From Exophiala sp. HKRS030 (lineage: Eukaryota > Ascomycota > Eurotiomycetes > Chaetothyriales > Herpotrichiellaceae): a DNA stretch of 64,000 nucleotides. Shown one piece after another: positions 34,244 through 44,469 of the stretch; the first letter of the stretch is position 1; every line of letters starts with the position of its first letter. The notes beneath the pieces were generated by a model. That model searched no databases, was not told the origin of the DNA, and saw only the letters and a list, made by a program, of their open reading frames with translations. A program made the position numbers and the translations under genes. The stretch lies in the NCBI GenBank assembly GCA_023897205.1, contig JAHWDD010000001.1, forward strand, positions 1 through 64,000, written 5' to 3'.

Positions 34244-34660
34244 TCATCTTTCAAGAGTCCACAATTTGGGATCTTGTCTTCTCCCTACAACACCACCTAA
34301 CCAACTTCCTCTACCTTCGATTCGCAAGTTGAATCCTCCCCCGGTCCACTGAGACAATGCACCGACGACACCAGGCTCGTCATCCCTGGGGACTCGAACC
34401 CAAACGTTGGGACCTTCGGTCTTTAAAATGTCAATGGGGATGGCTGTACCAGTCGACCCTAGATATTGTTGCAATGCAGAGGTCAGGTATGACCGTGTCG
34501 AGATCTCGTCTAGATTTTGTACAGACACCAAAGACTGTGACGAGGACAAGGACAAAGACCTGACCGAGAGATGGAGGTATGAATATGGTGGGTTTCGTAG
34601 GGTGATGGTGGTGAGAGGTTCTCTTGGACCAAGTTTGTTGTTGTTGTTATCGTTTGTCAT
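34244..34660 (-). CDS. pop8: RNase P/MRP protein subunit Pop8
   Basis: A single-exon 138-aa frame. The core matches the Pop8/Pop5-like fold of fungal RNase P and RNase MRP subunits: NPPYSYLHLSV near the start, then TRSYLTSALQQYLGSTGTA, IPIDILKTEGPNVWVRVPRDD and GALSQWTGG. Pop8 joins the nuclear RNase P complex, which matures tRNA 5' ends, and RNase MRP, which processes rRNA. The assignment rests on my recall of the family pattern, so the exact subunit is less sure than the fold. The ATG at 34660 is followed by an Asn-rich polar start. The gene is divergent from the Nudix gene with about 310 bases between. Confidence 0.7.
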   Translation of the reverse strand: MTNDNNNNKLGPREPLTTITLRNPPYSYLHLSVRSLSLSSSQSLVSVQNLDEISTRSYLTSALQQYLGSTGTAIPIDILKTEGPNVWVRVPRDDEPGVVGALSQWTGGGFNLRIEGRGSWLGGVVGRRQDPKLWTLER

Positions 34661-34973
34661 TTTTTTCGTTTTCGACTCGACTTGACTTGGGCAAAACAGT
34701 GCAGATGATGGGGATCACCTTACACAAAGTTCTATTTCTTGAGCCAGAGAGAAGATACTTATCAACGATGTGGTTACGGAAGTACGAGTACGAGTACGGA
34801 GCATACTTTAAGATCAAGAAAATAATGTGATGTGGACTAACGTCCAAAATAAGTCACAAATCCCCACATCATCCACCATGCACATCACATCATCAGCCTC
34901 ATAGACAACAACACCTTGATATACTCCCGTATATACAAGGTCTCGACGGCCCCTCAAATCATCTGGTTACTTT
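34661..34973. promoter_or_regulatory. Divergent promoter region, pop8 and Nudix genes
   Basis: Upstream of two divergent conserved genes. It contains short ACGAGTACGAGTACG repeats near 34778-34800; no defined regulatory site is supported. Confidence 0.4.
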
Positions 34974-36149
34974 ATGCTTAGTACATCACAAATGTTCTCA
35001 CGCCTCTGTTGTCCACGAGTATCCAACAATATCCAGAACAGTGTATCGTTCCGATACAGGTACATTCATCATAATCATACTCATACTCAAACAACCACTC
35101 ACATCCGAACTCGAACTGGCAAAGCCACGGCCATGTCTTCGAGCACAGCAGATTTGAACTTGCCTTCATTCGTACTCCCTTGCACCGACCCAGAAGTCCG
35201 GGTCAGATTCCCGCGGTGTCTCGACGCCGACCAAATCCTCCAATTTCCCGCCTTTAAAATCTGGCTCAGGACTCTCAACGTCTCCTTGTCCTCGCAGACG
35301 AGAAACCCAAACCACCCCTTCAAGGATCACCCTTATGTTTTGAGGTCAATCGAGGTTCAGTCTGCAGATTTCTTCTCGTCTCGACGTCGTCTGGGATTTC
35401 TCAAACTCCAAGCGACCATCACGAATGATTTTAATCAACATCTCCCCGGGTCGGTTTTCATGCGTGGAGGGTCGGTGGCGATGTTGATCATTCTGACACC
35501 GACCGACACGGACGACACCTCCTCAAACAACGACGACGCCGCTGCCGGGGAGAAGAACAGTGGTGCTCATTCTGGTGGAACGAGACTTTCGACAGAAGAA
35601 TACGTAATTTTGACCATTCAACCACGCATAGCCATAGGGAGTTTGTCTTTCATTGAACTTCCTGCCGGTATGATCGATGATTCCGGTACCTTTTCAGGTG
35701 CAGCTGCCAAAGAGATCGTGGAGGAAACCGGTCTCGGAATCTCAACGGACGATCTTGTGGACATGACTCAACTTGCCATTTCTAGCAACAATAACAACCC
35801 CAGCACAAACTACACCACAGGCAAATGCAAAGGCAAAACCACCACAAACGGCCAGCAAAGAGACTACTCCGAAGAAAGTGACAACGACAACAATCACCTT
35901 CAAGAGGCAATCTACCCTTCCCCGGGGGCCTGCGACGAGTTCATCCCGATATTCCTAGCTCGACGAAGTATGCCACGTGATGAGATCGAATCATTACGAG
36001 GTAAACTTACCGGGTTGCGTGACCAGGGAGAAAAAATCACTTTAAAAGTCGTCCCCCTTTCCGAAGTTTGGAAGGTAGCAGCGAGGGACGGCAAGACTTT
36101 GGCCGCCATGGCATTGTATCAAGGATTGAAAGCTGAAGGGATGATATGA
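34974..36149 (+). CDS. Nudix hydrolase, NUDT14-like
   Basis: A single-exon frame of 391 aa. The Nudix helix region reads LPAGMIDDSGTFSGAAAKEI followed by VEETGLGI, so the EExG core and the preceding glutamate are kept, while the first Glu and the Arg of the standard box are Gly and Lys. The GMIDDSG version is familiar from eukaryotic nucleotide-sugar pyrophosphatases (NUDT14 group), which split ADP-ribose or UDP-sugars. The first 53 residues are rich in Ser, His, Thr and Arg and could be a mitochondrial presequence; a second ATG at 35133 (MSSSTADLN) in a GCC context would give a cytosolic form. Asn/Asp-rich low-complexity inserts occur near residues 183-195 and 270-310. Confidence 0.82.
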   Translation: MLSTSQMFSRLCCPRVSNNIQNSVSFRYRYIHHNHTHTQTTTHIRTRTGKATAMSSSTADLNLPSFVLPCTDPEVRVRFPRCLDADQILQFPAFKIWLRTLNVSLSSQTRNPNHPFKDHPYVLRSIEVQSADFFSSRRRLGFLKLQATITNDFNQHLPGSVFMRGGSVAMLIILTPTDTDDTSSNNDDAAAGEKNSGAHSGGTRLSTEEYVILTIQPRIAIGSLSFIELPAGMIDDSGTFSGAAAKEIVEETGLGISTDDLVDMTQLAISSNNNNPSTNYTTGKCKGKTTTNGQQRDYSEESDNDNNHLQEAIYPSPGACDEFIPIFLARRSMPRDEIESLRGKLTGLRDQGEKITLKVVPLSEVWKVAARDGKTLAAMALYQGLKAEGMI

Positions 36150-36337
36150 GTGATTCATGTGATCAAAAAGCCACAAATGAGAGAACCCTTTTTTGCCTTT
36201 TCTTTTCGTTAAGGGGGGCGAACCATGGGGAACCTTTTTTTTCAAGTTATTGGGTATCTGTCTTAATACACATAATATAGTTCCTCGGGAGTAATAAACT
36301 CCCAGCAGCAGAGTAGGGCAGAACAAATCAAAGCCAA

Positions 36338-38923
36338 CTAAGACTGTTGTTGCTGCTGACCGGCGGCCCCCGTCGACCCGTTTTGCTGCTGCTGCGTGAC
36401 GGCCAAATACTTTTCATGTGCCTTTCTCTGAGCGTCCCATTCCTTCTTCAACTTTTTGACACGGTTGGCAGATAGAGCACTTCCATCCTTGGCCGCCGTC
36501 GGCACGCCATCCGGATCCCAAGCCGAATACTCTTCCGAATGTGGTGGCTTGAACATCTCCGACGGCGCAAGTTTCCCCTTTTGCAACTTCTCCTGGGCCT
36601 CCTGTTCGCGTTTCTTCTTGGCTTCTTCTTTGGCTCGGGCCTTGTCTTCCCGCTCGCGCCTGGCGGCCTTTAATCCCTCGGTGACGGGACGGACCAGTGA
36701 AGGTGCATTCTCGCGATCTTCCAGGTAAATGTCGAGTTGCCAGAGATCGACGTCTCGGACACGATCACACAAGGCCAGGATTTGTTTGTTCAAATCTTTG
36801 CTTTCGGCCGGGCCTGTCACTTCAAGAGCGCTTCTACTGAACTCGCTCAACGCCCGCGCGTACGATGGCCGCGGTCTCCCGCTAGGAGGCGGCTCTTCGA
36901 GTCCCGGCGATGTTGAAACGATTTCCTGCACCTTTTCTGCCGTGATGGCCTTGGCTATCGCGGCCTGTCGTAATTCATCTCTCATCTTCGCCAGCGGGTA
37001 GACATATTCCTTGGCCAGGTCGGGAACATCAATGCCTTTCCATCCAATGGTGTCTGTATTCGCAGGCTCGTTGCCGTTCAAACCGAAAATGTTTACCATC
37101 CTCGTGACGAAAAGGCCTGTATTTCGGTGGTCATCTGCCGTCAGGTCGGACTTTTTGGCGCTGTTGTAGGCATTGATCAGAGCAGACAGTGTGCTCATCG
37201 CCAGTGGGGTGTTGAAGGAGTCGAGTAGTGCAGCGCGGACCTTCTCTTCTGCGTCAAGAAGTGCACTTGCCATGATGGTTCTTTGGCCATTGCTAGCCTT
37301 TGCATTTTTCACGTTTTCAATGGCATTCAAGAAAAAGTTGTCGACTCTGTCTTCCCAATTTCGACCTTCGACAACCATGTCATCTGTGATCTCTATCCCG
37401 TCTTTCCAGTTTCCGAGCAAGAAGATGATTCGCAGACTTCTCGAGGTCCATTCCTTCTGCACGTGAAGGGCTTCTCGAATGGTTGTGAAGTTCTTGAGCG
37501 ACTTGGACATTTTGGAGCCCTGTATCGACAGGTGGCCCATGTGAAGAAAATAGTTGACCCATTGACGATGATTTCCATCAGACCAGAATGCTTCACTCTG
37601 GGCGAGTTCATTGTCGTGATGAGGAAACGCCAGGTCAATACCACCAGAATGAATGTCCATTTGCTGGCCCAATTTCCCAGAAGCCATTGCTGAGCATTCA
37701 ATATGCCATCCGGGTCGACCAGGACCCCATTCGCTTTCCCAGCTTGGTTCTCCAGGTTTGGACGCCTTCCAAAGAGCAAAATCCGCTTCGGAGCGTTTCG
37801 AGTCACCCTCCTTCTGTGACAGGGCACCTTCGCCGTCGGCTTGTAACTCTTTGTCGTTCCTGTTCCAAGGCTCCAATCTCGCATACGGATATCCTGCAGA
37901 CTCGAAAGCTTTGATGTCAAAATAAACTGAGCCATCCGTCGTTCGATATGCCATCTTGTTGTCCGCAATCTTCTTGACAAAGTCGGCGATTTCCTTGCCA
38001 TGCTCCGTCACTCGCACCAAGTCGTCGGGGTCCATGACGTTCAGGTCATGCATGTCCTGGAAAAATCGGTTCTCGTATTCCTTTGTCAACTTTGTGAATA
38101 CAGCGTAATCATCTCCTCGGATGCTCTTCCCAAATTGATCATCCAGGACCAGGCACATCGGGTCGTTGACTCGAGAGTAGAACTCGTGTGGCGTCAGCAT
38201 CTTCGGGTCCGACAGCAAGGCTTTGGCGGTGGATCGGGCGGTGTTGATGTGCATCTTGACCTTTGCCTCCTTGTCCCCCGGTTTCGTGCCAGGTTCCAGA
38301 CTGCCACCTGCGAGTATGTCTCCATAAAAGTGTTCGACGACGCCGTCAAAGGTCTCGGGCGTGAGGAGGGTTTTGGGACCGATCCGTTTCAGGTTCTTTT
38401 GCACGTAGTAATGCCACGCTTGTCGGACGTCCTGCCGGACTTTGTCGTCGATGTATCTAGTCTCTTGATCAGAGCCAGTCCCCTCAGCCGTCGACGAGGT
38501 TTCGTCATACCTGTGGTTCTTCTTGTATTCGTCGTACAGATGCTTTTGCCTCCCCCTCAGTATGATCTTGTCGTCGACGTCGGTGATGTTCATGACGAAC
38601 CGCACCTGGAAGTGGAAATAGTCCCGCAGGATCCGTCTGATGATGTCGGTCGTGACATAGTTGCGGGCGTGGCCCAGGTGGGAGTCGTCGTACACGGTCG
38701 GACCGCAGGCGTACCAGGTGATGCGCTCAGGCTGAAGAGGGACAAAGGGGACTTTGGATCGGGTCAGGGAGTTGTAGATTTTCAATTGAGGTTGGTGAGT
38801 CGAGCCGCTGGGCTGGATCCAAGGCGGCTGCGACATTCTGAGAGCTCGAGGATGACACTTGGAGGATGCGGCGACTGCGGCGGCGGCGGTGATGGTGCAG
38901 AAGGCACGTCTCAAATGGTTCAT
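36338..38923 (-). CDS. Cysteinyl-tRNA synthetase
   Basis: A single-exon 861-aa class I synthetase that charges tRNA-Cys. The HIGH-type motif is HLGH within YDDSHLGHARNYV, the KMSKS motif is GSKMSKSLKNF, and the zinc-site and cysteine-binding segments YACGPTVYDDS, ECSAMASGKLG and HSGGIDLAFPHHDNE are all present. Fungal enzymes carry a long charged C-terminal extension, seen here from about residue 760, rich in Lys/Glu and ending in Gln repeats. The first 29 residues are basic and Ala-rich (RRAFCTITAAAAVAASS), like a mitochondrial presequence; a second ATG (38836, MSQPPW) could start the cytosolic form. It is convergent with the Nudix gene. Confidence 0.97.
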   Translation of the reverse strand: MNHLRRAFCTITAAAAVAASSKCHPRALRMSQPPWIQPSGSTHQPQLKIYNSLTRSKVPFVPLQPERITWYACGPTVYDDSHLGHARNYVTTDIIRRILRDYFHFQVRFVMNITDVDDKIILRGRQKHLYDEYKKNHRYDETSSTAEGTGSDQETRYIDDKVRQDVRQAWHYYVQKNLKRIGPKTLLTPETFDGVVEHFYGDILAGGSLEPGTKPGDKEAKVKMHINTARSTAKALLSDPKMLTPHEFYSRVNDPMCLVLDDQFGKSIRGDDYAVFTKLTKEYENRFFQDMHDLNVMDPDDLVRVTEHGKEIADFVKKIADNKMAYRTTDGSVYFDIKAFESAGYPYARLEPWNRNDKELQADGEGALSQKEGDSKRSEADFALWKASKPGEPSWESEWGPGRPGWHIECSAMASGKLGQQMDIHSGGIDLAFPHHDNELAQSEAFWSDGNHRQWVNYFLHMGHLSIQGSKMSKSLKNFTTIREALHVQKEWTSRSLRIIFLLGNWKDGIEITDDMVVEGRNWEDRVDNFFLNAIENVKNAKASNGQRTIMASALLDAEEKVRAALLDSFNTPLAMSTLSALINAYNSAKKSDLTADDHRNTGLFVTRMVNIFGLNGNEPANTDTIGWKGIDVPDLAKEYVYPLAKMRDELRQAAIAKAITAEKVQEIVSTSPGLEEPPPSGRPRPSYARALSEFSRSALEVTGPAESKDLNKQILALCDRVRDVDLWQLDIYLEDRENAPSLVRPVTEGLKAARREREDKARAKEEAKKKREQEAQEKLQKGKLAPSEMFKPPHSEEYSAWDPDGVPTAAKDGSALSANRVKKLKKEWDAQRKAHEKYLAVTQQQQNGSTGAAGQQQQQS

Positions 38924-39381
38924 GAGACTACAGTGGTCGACTCATACATGTCCGTACTTGGGGACATTCACAGTCGGACGAACCTGGGGAGGGGTGCAGG
39001 GGTGACAATTCAATGCCAAGCGTAAAGAAGGGCAAATGGACAGTGATCTCGGAGTCAGGTATAACAGGCTACCTCCTCCGTGACTCGTACTGCGTATTGT
39101 ACAGAGTATATGAAGTGGTGCCTATAGAAAGTGACACTTATGGCAGCAAGGAAAAGGGCCTTATTTTTTGAGTCACATATACTCTGTACTGTGCAGCAAG
39201 AGCTGGAATGGCGCGATTGGCGAGCCTCGTTAGGCCTGGTGAACCTCACTTGGGACTAGTGCAGCCTCGTAACCGTCCCTGCTTATATGTTCATTAGCAG
39301 CAACTTGCTCTGAAGCTCATTACCACGAGTCACTTTAGTCAGTGAGGCTGTAGCCTCATCATGTCTGGAAGTCAAATTATA
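38924..39381. other. Intergenic, upstream of CysRS
   Basis: Should contain the CysRS promoter. A GAGTATATGAAG word and repeated ACTCTGTAC-like words occur near 39100-39190; no gene is seen. Confidence 0.45.
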
Positions 39382-41153
39382 TCATTGTCTCTCAAGGCTG
39401 ATCCAGGCTACTTGGCTGGTTGTCCTCCGCCTAGCAAGCCATTTATAGCAGTGCCAGCCAACTCTGACGATGACCAGCCACGCTACAATGGCCACTCCAA
39501 ACATCCACCAGTCCCAGTCAGGCTCGTAGACCAATACCGCAGACTGGCCAAGGACCTGACCGTCCTGGGTCAACGCGACCACTCGAAAGTAAGAGTATTC
39601 GTACAAGTCTCCCAGCTCGAAAGTCTCTTCAAAGGTGTCCTTCTCCAGGACATCCAGGTCGTTGAATGCATCTTCGTCCTCGGCACTCTTGGCACCTTGC
39701 AACAACCAAGCCGACACTTCTGTAGCCCCGTTCCAGCTTACATAGAGCGTATCATCCTCGATCTCTGCTGAAGGAGGGTACGTCGGCCGACCAACCCAAT
39801 CATACCTCTTCGAAGCCCGGTATGACACCGCGCGATTCCACGGGTGAAAGATGGGTGATCCAAAATGGTGTTCGCATAGCAAACTGCCATTGACGGAGAA
39901 TTCACTGTAGATGGGAGAATGGCCAAATCCGACAAAGACATGATCAGTGTCCTGGAGCACCTGCATTGAGCCTTGCGACGGGGCTCGTGTGTGTCCAAGT
40001 GACTCGTACGTGTGCAACAGCTCGACGGTGTGGTTAGAGATGTCGAGTTGAAGCATCATGCCGCGACTATGGGGACCATCGGCATGCAGAGGACCTGCCT
40101 CCTTGTTGTCGAAAAGGCTGATGATCCCGTCCTCTTCGGATACCCATCTCGCATCATGCTGCCATTTGAAGTCTAGCGCGGCTCCTCCGGACAAATCAGT
40201 GAATTGGTTGCGGCGACCACCCAGTACCCATAGGATATTTCCCTTGGGGTTGATGCAGGTAATGGTATGTGTGTGGCGAGAAGAGATCAGGTAATTTCCC
40301 TGAGAGTCCTTGTCGACACTGTTGATGTGGAAGAAGTCGAAAGGCAAACTTTTGATATAACCGCCAAATGGGTTCGTCATGTAGGTATCGCTGAAATTAA
40401 AATGCTCGGAAGCTCTCCATTCAAACAACAGCTCTCCCGTTGCGATGTCGACTTCTTGGAAGAGGCTGTCCAAAAGCCATCCATCGGAAAATCTCCCCCA
40501 GGACGACAAATCGGCCTTGGTGGTCGCATATACTGTCAGCAAAGCAGTGTCGTCTTTCGTGATTTTGAATTCATGGAGGTCGCCCTCCATGCCGTCACCG
40601 ACGGCCATGACTCGATGTGCTTCATTGTAAGTAGAATCCAGCTAATGATAACCCCAATCAGTTTCCATGTCATCAAACCTCCGCCAGAGACGACAAAAGT
40701 CCAACTCACCATGTAATACATGCCCGTTCCTTTGGTGCCCACTTTCCTACCAGCCCAGAATGTCAGATAATTCTGCCCTTTGTAATGCTGGACCTGTAGA
40801 TTCGTGGCGCTCCCATAGCCCTGCGACTTCCAAACCAATTCGTTGCGCGCATCGAGAATGGCCGGTCCTTTCGGTCCAGCAGAATCCCCGTTGATGGTCA
40901 ACAACACCAACCCACGCCCGCAATCTGGATGAGTTCGCCTTGTATTGACACGGGGCGCAACGAGGTCGGTCGTTACAAACGACTGTAATGGGCAAGCACC
41001 GTAGGCTCCCCAGTCATACAGCGTCGGGTTCAGCGAGGGAGAGAGCCATAGTAAAAGAGGGCTGAGGATATAGGAGATGGAAAGGAAAACAACAACGGCG
41101 CTAGCCAATCCAACGACCGCGATGCATAACGCTCGAAAGAACCGTGGCTTCAT
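39382..41153 (-). CDS. Arylsulfotransferase-like (ASST) membrane protein
   Basis: Two exons (41153 to about 40710, and about 40643 to 39382) give roughly 560 aa. An N-terminal membrane anchor (about residues 9-35) leads into a beta-propeller with family hallmarks: DWGAYGACPLQSF, ILDARNELVWKS, the histidine-bearing FHINSVDKDSQGNYLISSRH, GGRRNQFTD, and WQHDARWVSEEDGIISLFDN. A second hydrophobic helix lies near the C-terminus (WWMFGVAIVAWLVIVRVGW), so the propeller probably faces the lumen or outside. Bacterial ASST moves sulfate between phenols; fungal members of this family are uncharacterised and the activity here is inferred. The gene looks intact. Confidence 0.8.
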
Positions 41154-41195
41154 GTCAGGAAGGAGACTTCCCGCATGTTGTCACAACGTCAAAAA
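41154..41195. other. Short upstream spacer of the ASST-like gene
   Basis: Contains only the immediate 5' flank of the sulfotransferase-like gene. Confidence 0.3.
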
Positions 41196-41552
41196 TCAAA
41201 AGAAGCCTGTGTTGTCCGTGTTAAAAGAAGGGATGCCATGGCCCTTTCTACTGTAAAACAGATACACGGCAATGGCGTAACATAGGAGAGGCAGCGATGA
41301 AAAAGCACAGCCTACTGGAGCCATACTCAGTAGCTCCCCAACGAGCCAAGAGTTCGTCGTTGCGAGAACGCAATATTGCGCTGCAAAGAAACAGGTGAAG
41401 CCCAGAATGGCACAAATGATCCCTCGAGAGGAGCGTCGGGCACTGTGCCGCGCCGCAACCAGGGGAGGCGGGGCGGCGCAAATCCGATCCTTCACGAATA
41501 CAAGTACGAGTACCCGCGGCGTCAAAACAGTGCGGGACCATGGCTCGCTCAC
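41196..41552 (-). CDS. Hypothetical membrane protein exon, uncertain
   Basis: A frame of about 118 codons whose second half has two strongly hydrophobic segments (IICAILGFTCFFAAQYCVLA and LPLLCYAIAVYLFYS) joined by a short polar loop. I do not recognise it and it lacks a normal ATG at its 5' end, so it may be the last exon of a gene whose first part I could not trace, or a chance frame. A different minus-strand frame overlaps it. Confidence 0.25.
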   Translation of the reverse strand: MSEPWSRTVLTPRVLVLVFVKDRICAAPPPLVAARHSARRSSRGIICAILGFTCFFAAQYCVLATTNSWLVGELLSMAPVGCAFSSLPLLCYAIAVYLFYSRKGHGIPSFNTDNTGFF

Positions 41553-42684
41553 GGTAAGTCTCGCGCATCTCTTTTCTTTCGAGGAGCCCCAGTGGCATGG
41601 GCTTGAGAACCCGGTCCAGTCGAGCTAGTGGGTGGAAATGACAAGGATGAAACGGTGTGTGCTTGTACCGTCGTGGCAGTAGATACGATTGAATGAATAA
41701 GGCGAAAATCGGCACCGCCAATGTTTAGAGGAGATGACCGAATCGATGGGCTTCGTCTTCACATGTCTTGGCCGGCATGGGTTGTTTGAGCACATGGGAG
41801 AACGAGTCTCCATCGTACTAGGTAACAAATGGTCAAGATCACTAGGGGTTGACGAGTACTTGAGAGTATCGAAGACTCGCAACAGCTGCCGACCACAGCA
41901 CACTAACCCGGTGCGATACCGAGCCAAGTCACCTCAAGCCGTTCAATGGTGTTGGCCACTGTCCCACATGGCTGGGACCTTTGTCGAGCAAATCCTTTCC
42001 CCGGGGCACACCCCTTGGCTTAACTCCATCGTTGGAGCAAAAAGGGGACGCTTTGACAGCTGTTGCGAGCCACAAAAAGACAAAAGGCGGCCAATTTGCG
42101 TCAGGGCCGTGGTGGCGCCAGCGTTGCGTACTGTATGTGCATCCTTGAGAGGAAAAATAATTCCGCGTACTCGTATGTACAGGGTCCGAGTACTTCACTC
42201 GCAGAAACAGTCGATACGCGGTTAGATTTTGTTGTTGACGGTACGAGTACTCGGTGCTGTGACGTTTCAAGGCTACGGCGGCGCCACATTCGTATAGAAG
42301 TGCGCAGCTTCTGGTATGCCAATCGCAAAAAGAACCGATTGCGATCAACTTGAGACGAGGGGCACTTGAACAAGCGCTCCACCAATCCCATACCACAGGG
42401 GGACGGCATGATGAACCCACACGAGGAGAAAGAGAGGATGCAACAATCCACTTTCAGCCGCTGGTGTTGCCAATTTACGCACGACTAAAGACAAGTCGGA
42501 TAAACGACTTGACATGATTCATTATACATAGTTCAGAGGTCGCATTGCGACCGGCCCATAAACAACCACGAACAATTGCCGAGCTCTCCACCGATCCGCC
42601 GGGAAAGTGCTCCTTAAAAGACAACACTCTTCGTTGATGCGCGCCGAGACATGAAAGCGTGCGCCTTCTCTATCAAGTGCAACT
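41553..42684. other. 1.1-kb intergenic stretch
   Basis: Overlapping open frames on both strands, none convincing. Several GAGTAC/GTACTC words occur (for example near 42172-42250). No gene called. Confidence 0.45.
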
Positions 42685-43740
42685 TCATACCGCCTCATGC
42701 ATCGTCTTCCTCCTGGCTAGAACGCTAAGGGGTCCCTTGTCGGCGTTCTTCGAGAACTTCTGTTCCTTCCGTTTGATTCCCAGGTAGGGGAGATAGTATC
42801 CGGGGTGAAAGATGATGAAGGTAGCAACCACCACAAACATTAAAGCCGAGTCGAAGCAGTAAAAGAACCATTCATGGTTGGTGAGATAGTTGTAGGTGCC
42901 AATGGAGTATTCAATCAGTCGCAACATGGTTCGGATTAGGATAAGTACATTGGCGACATTGACGACGTTTAGGAATAGCTGCCAATTGCGTTCTTTGGGT
43001 AATGGGACATCTCGAAGCTGTGTCCTCAACATGAAGTTTAGTCGGACACTTGCAAAGACGAAAAACCCAAAGGTCGCCAGTTGCAGTGAAAGTCCTGCCA
43101 GCACCACGTTTCTGCCCCGGTTGGCCGAGTTAATGTTGCTTGCCGCAGCCACCATGGAGCCGCCAATGACTTGCACAAAGAAACTGAGGATGTCGAAGCC
43201 CACAAACACTGGCGTAATCCGACGTGGCGGTACCCAAAGGTGTTTGACGGTCTGATAATCTTTCGGAACAACCCAGATGGTGACGCGGCCAAACGACATG
43301 TAACAGGCTGCGGCCATGACAGCTGGCGCCACGAGAATCATAACGGTTTGGACTATGAAAATGTTCCTGCTGTGGAGGTTCTTGATGGAAATCGTTCGAG
43401 CAATGTACCCGACCAGTTCCACTAGGCGCTCATCAGCATATGAACGAAGAATTCATGCAGCGGACTTACTGATCACAGCAAAATTCATCACCCACCAGAA
43501 CCAAGCTCTATGCCGGAAGAATTGGAAGAGGTTAATGGCCGTGGCGATGGCGAAGAGCACCAAGAAAATTATGGCCGCCGCAAACGAGGGATCATAGTCG
43601 TATCTTCCTTGGGTGTTATATTCCTGAAGGGTCTTGCCTCCTGGCAAGTCTGTGGTGTTTTGATCGCGGGCCACCAGTCTGGACGTATGGGCAATCGCAT
43701 GTTCGATGCTGCCAACAAACGTCGCCATGATGAAAGACAA
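42685..43740 (-). CDS. RTA1-family seven-helix membrane protein
   Basis: Two exons (43740 to about 43468, and about 43418 to 42685) joined across an ATG codon. The sequence has about seven hydrophobic helices and RTA1/RTM1 hallmarks: YDPSFAAAIIFLVLF at TM1, ELVGYIARTIS after TM2, LVAPAVMAAACYMSFGRV, FVGFDILSFFVQVIGG and LIRTMLRLIEYSIG before TM6. Yeast relatives (Rta1, Rsb1, Pug1) are plasma-membrane proteins linked to lipid translocation and to resistance to toxic amphipaths. The extracellular N-terminus and a basic cytosolic tail are as expected. Start could be 43740 or the next ATG at 43728. Confidence 0.9.
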
Positions 43741-44469
43741 GAAACTGGGACAGGCAGACTCAAATTGACAGGTGCGAGTTGATGAGTCCTAGGAAGGGGA
43801 GATGGGATAGTACACGGTCACGGCGTACGGATATTCGAGATGAGAGAAGAAGTGTTGCCTAGCAGTGGTCGCCCACAAAAGGCAGCGCTCCTTATATCTT
43901 TCGGGTGTCCATCTGTCTTTGCTTGTTGCGAAGCTGACGGACAAGGTTCGGGTCCGGTTGCTAGATGCCATGCTGAACGGGGACATTGCGACATTCAAAT
44001 CGAATAGAAATATGACTCTCAGAGTCGCCAATTTGTCGGTTTCATATCAGAAATGAACACAAGGCGACCGGGGGCCCCGAATCAGTCGATAGTTCCAGGC
44101 TCAGCCAAAGAACCTCGCAACAACTTCCGAGAAGGGTTTAGTGTCCGAGATAGAGACATTGATTGAGTGAGTTGTTTTGTTGCCACGGAAAATCCTAGAT
44201 TGACTGCAGTATGATTTATTTGCTTTCAAATCGGTGCACAGACTGCAACAAGTACAACACATGTAGATCCAGTCGTATGATCGATCTTTAAGAAGAAGAA
44301 GAAGAAGAAGAAAAGATTTTGTCATGCGACTTTTGTTCCATGGTCACGTGTCAGGGTGACGGACGTTGTATCGCTCTGGCTGGCGGTGGCTATGATTATG
44401 ACTCAGGTGTCAAAGTCTCGAACCCTGTGGGTTGCATTTATCGATCTTGCTTGAGGCGGTACATATGTC
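43741..44469. other. Intergenic between RTA1 and TRM61
   Basis: Contains the RTA1 promoter and the 3' flank of TRM61. Apart from the AAG microsatellite I see nothing. Confidence 0.45.
44288..44312. repeat. AAG trinucleotide microsatellite
   Basis: About eight AAG units in a row near the 3' end of TRM61. Confidence 0.9.

Noticed and set aside
38000..39025. A 341-codon plus-strand open frame antisense to cysteinyl-tRNA synthetase
   Set aside because: It lies opposite a certain gene with strong codon bias, and its content is the mirror of that gene; no independent family signal.
41929..42451. Overlapping open frames on both strands in the 41.6-42.7 kb spacer
   Set aside because: All three have stop-free lengths expected by chance, no ATG context and no family resemblance.
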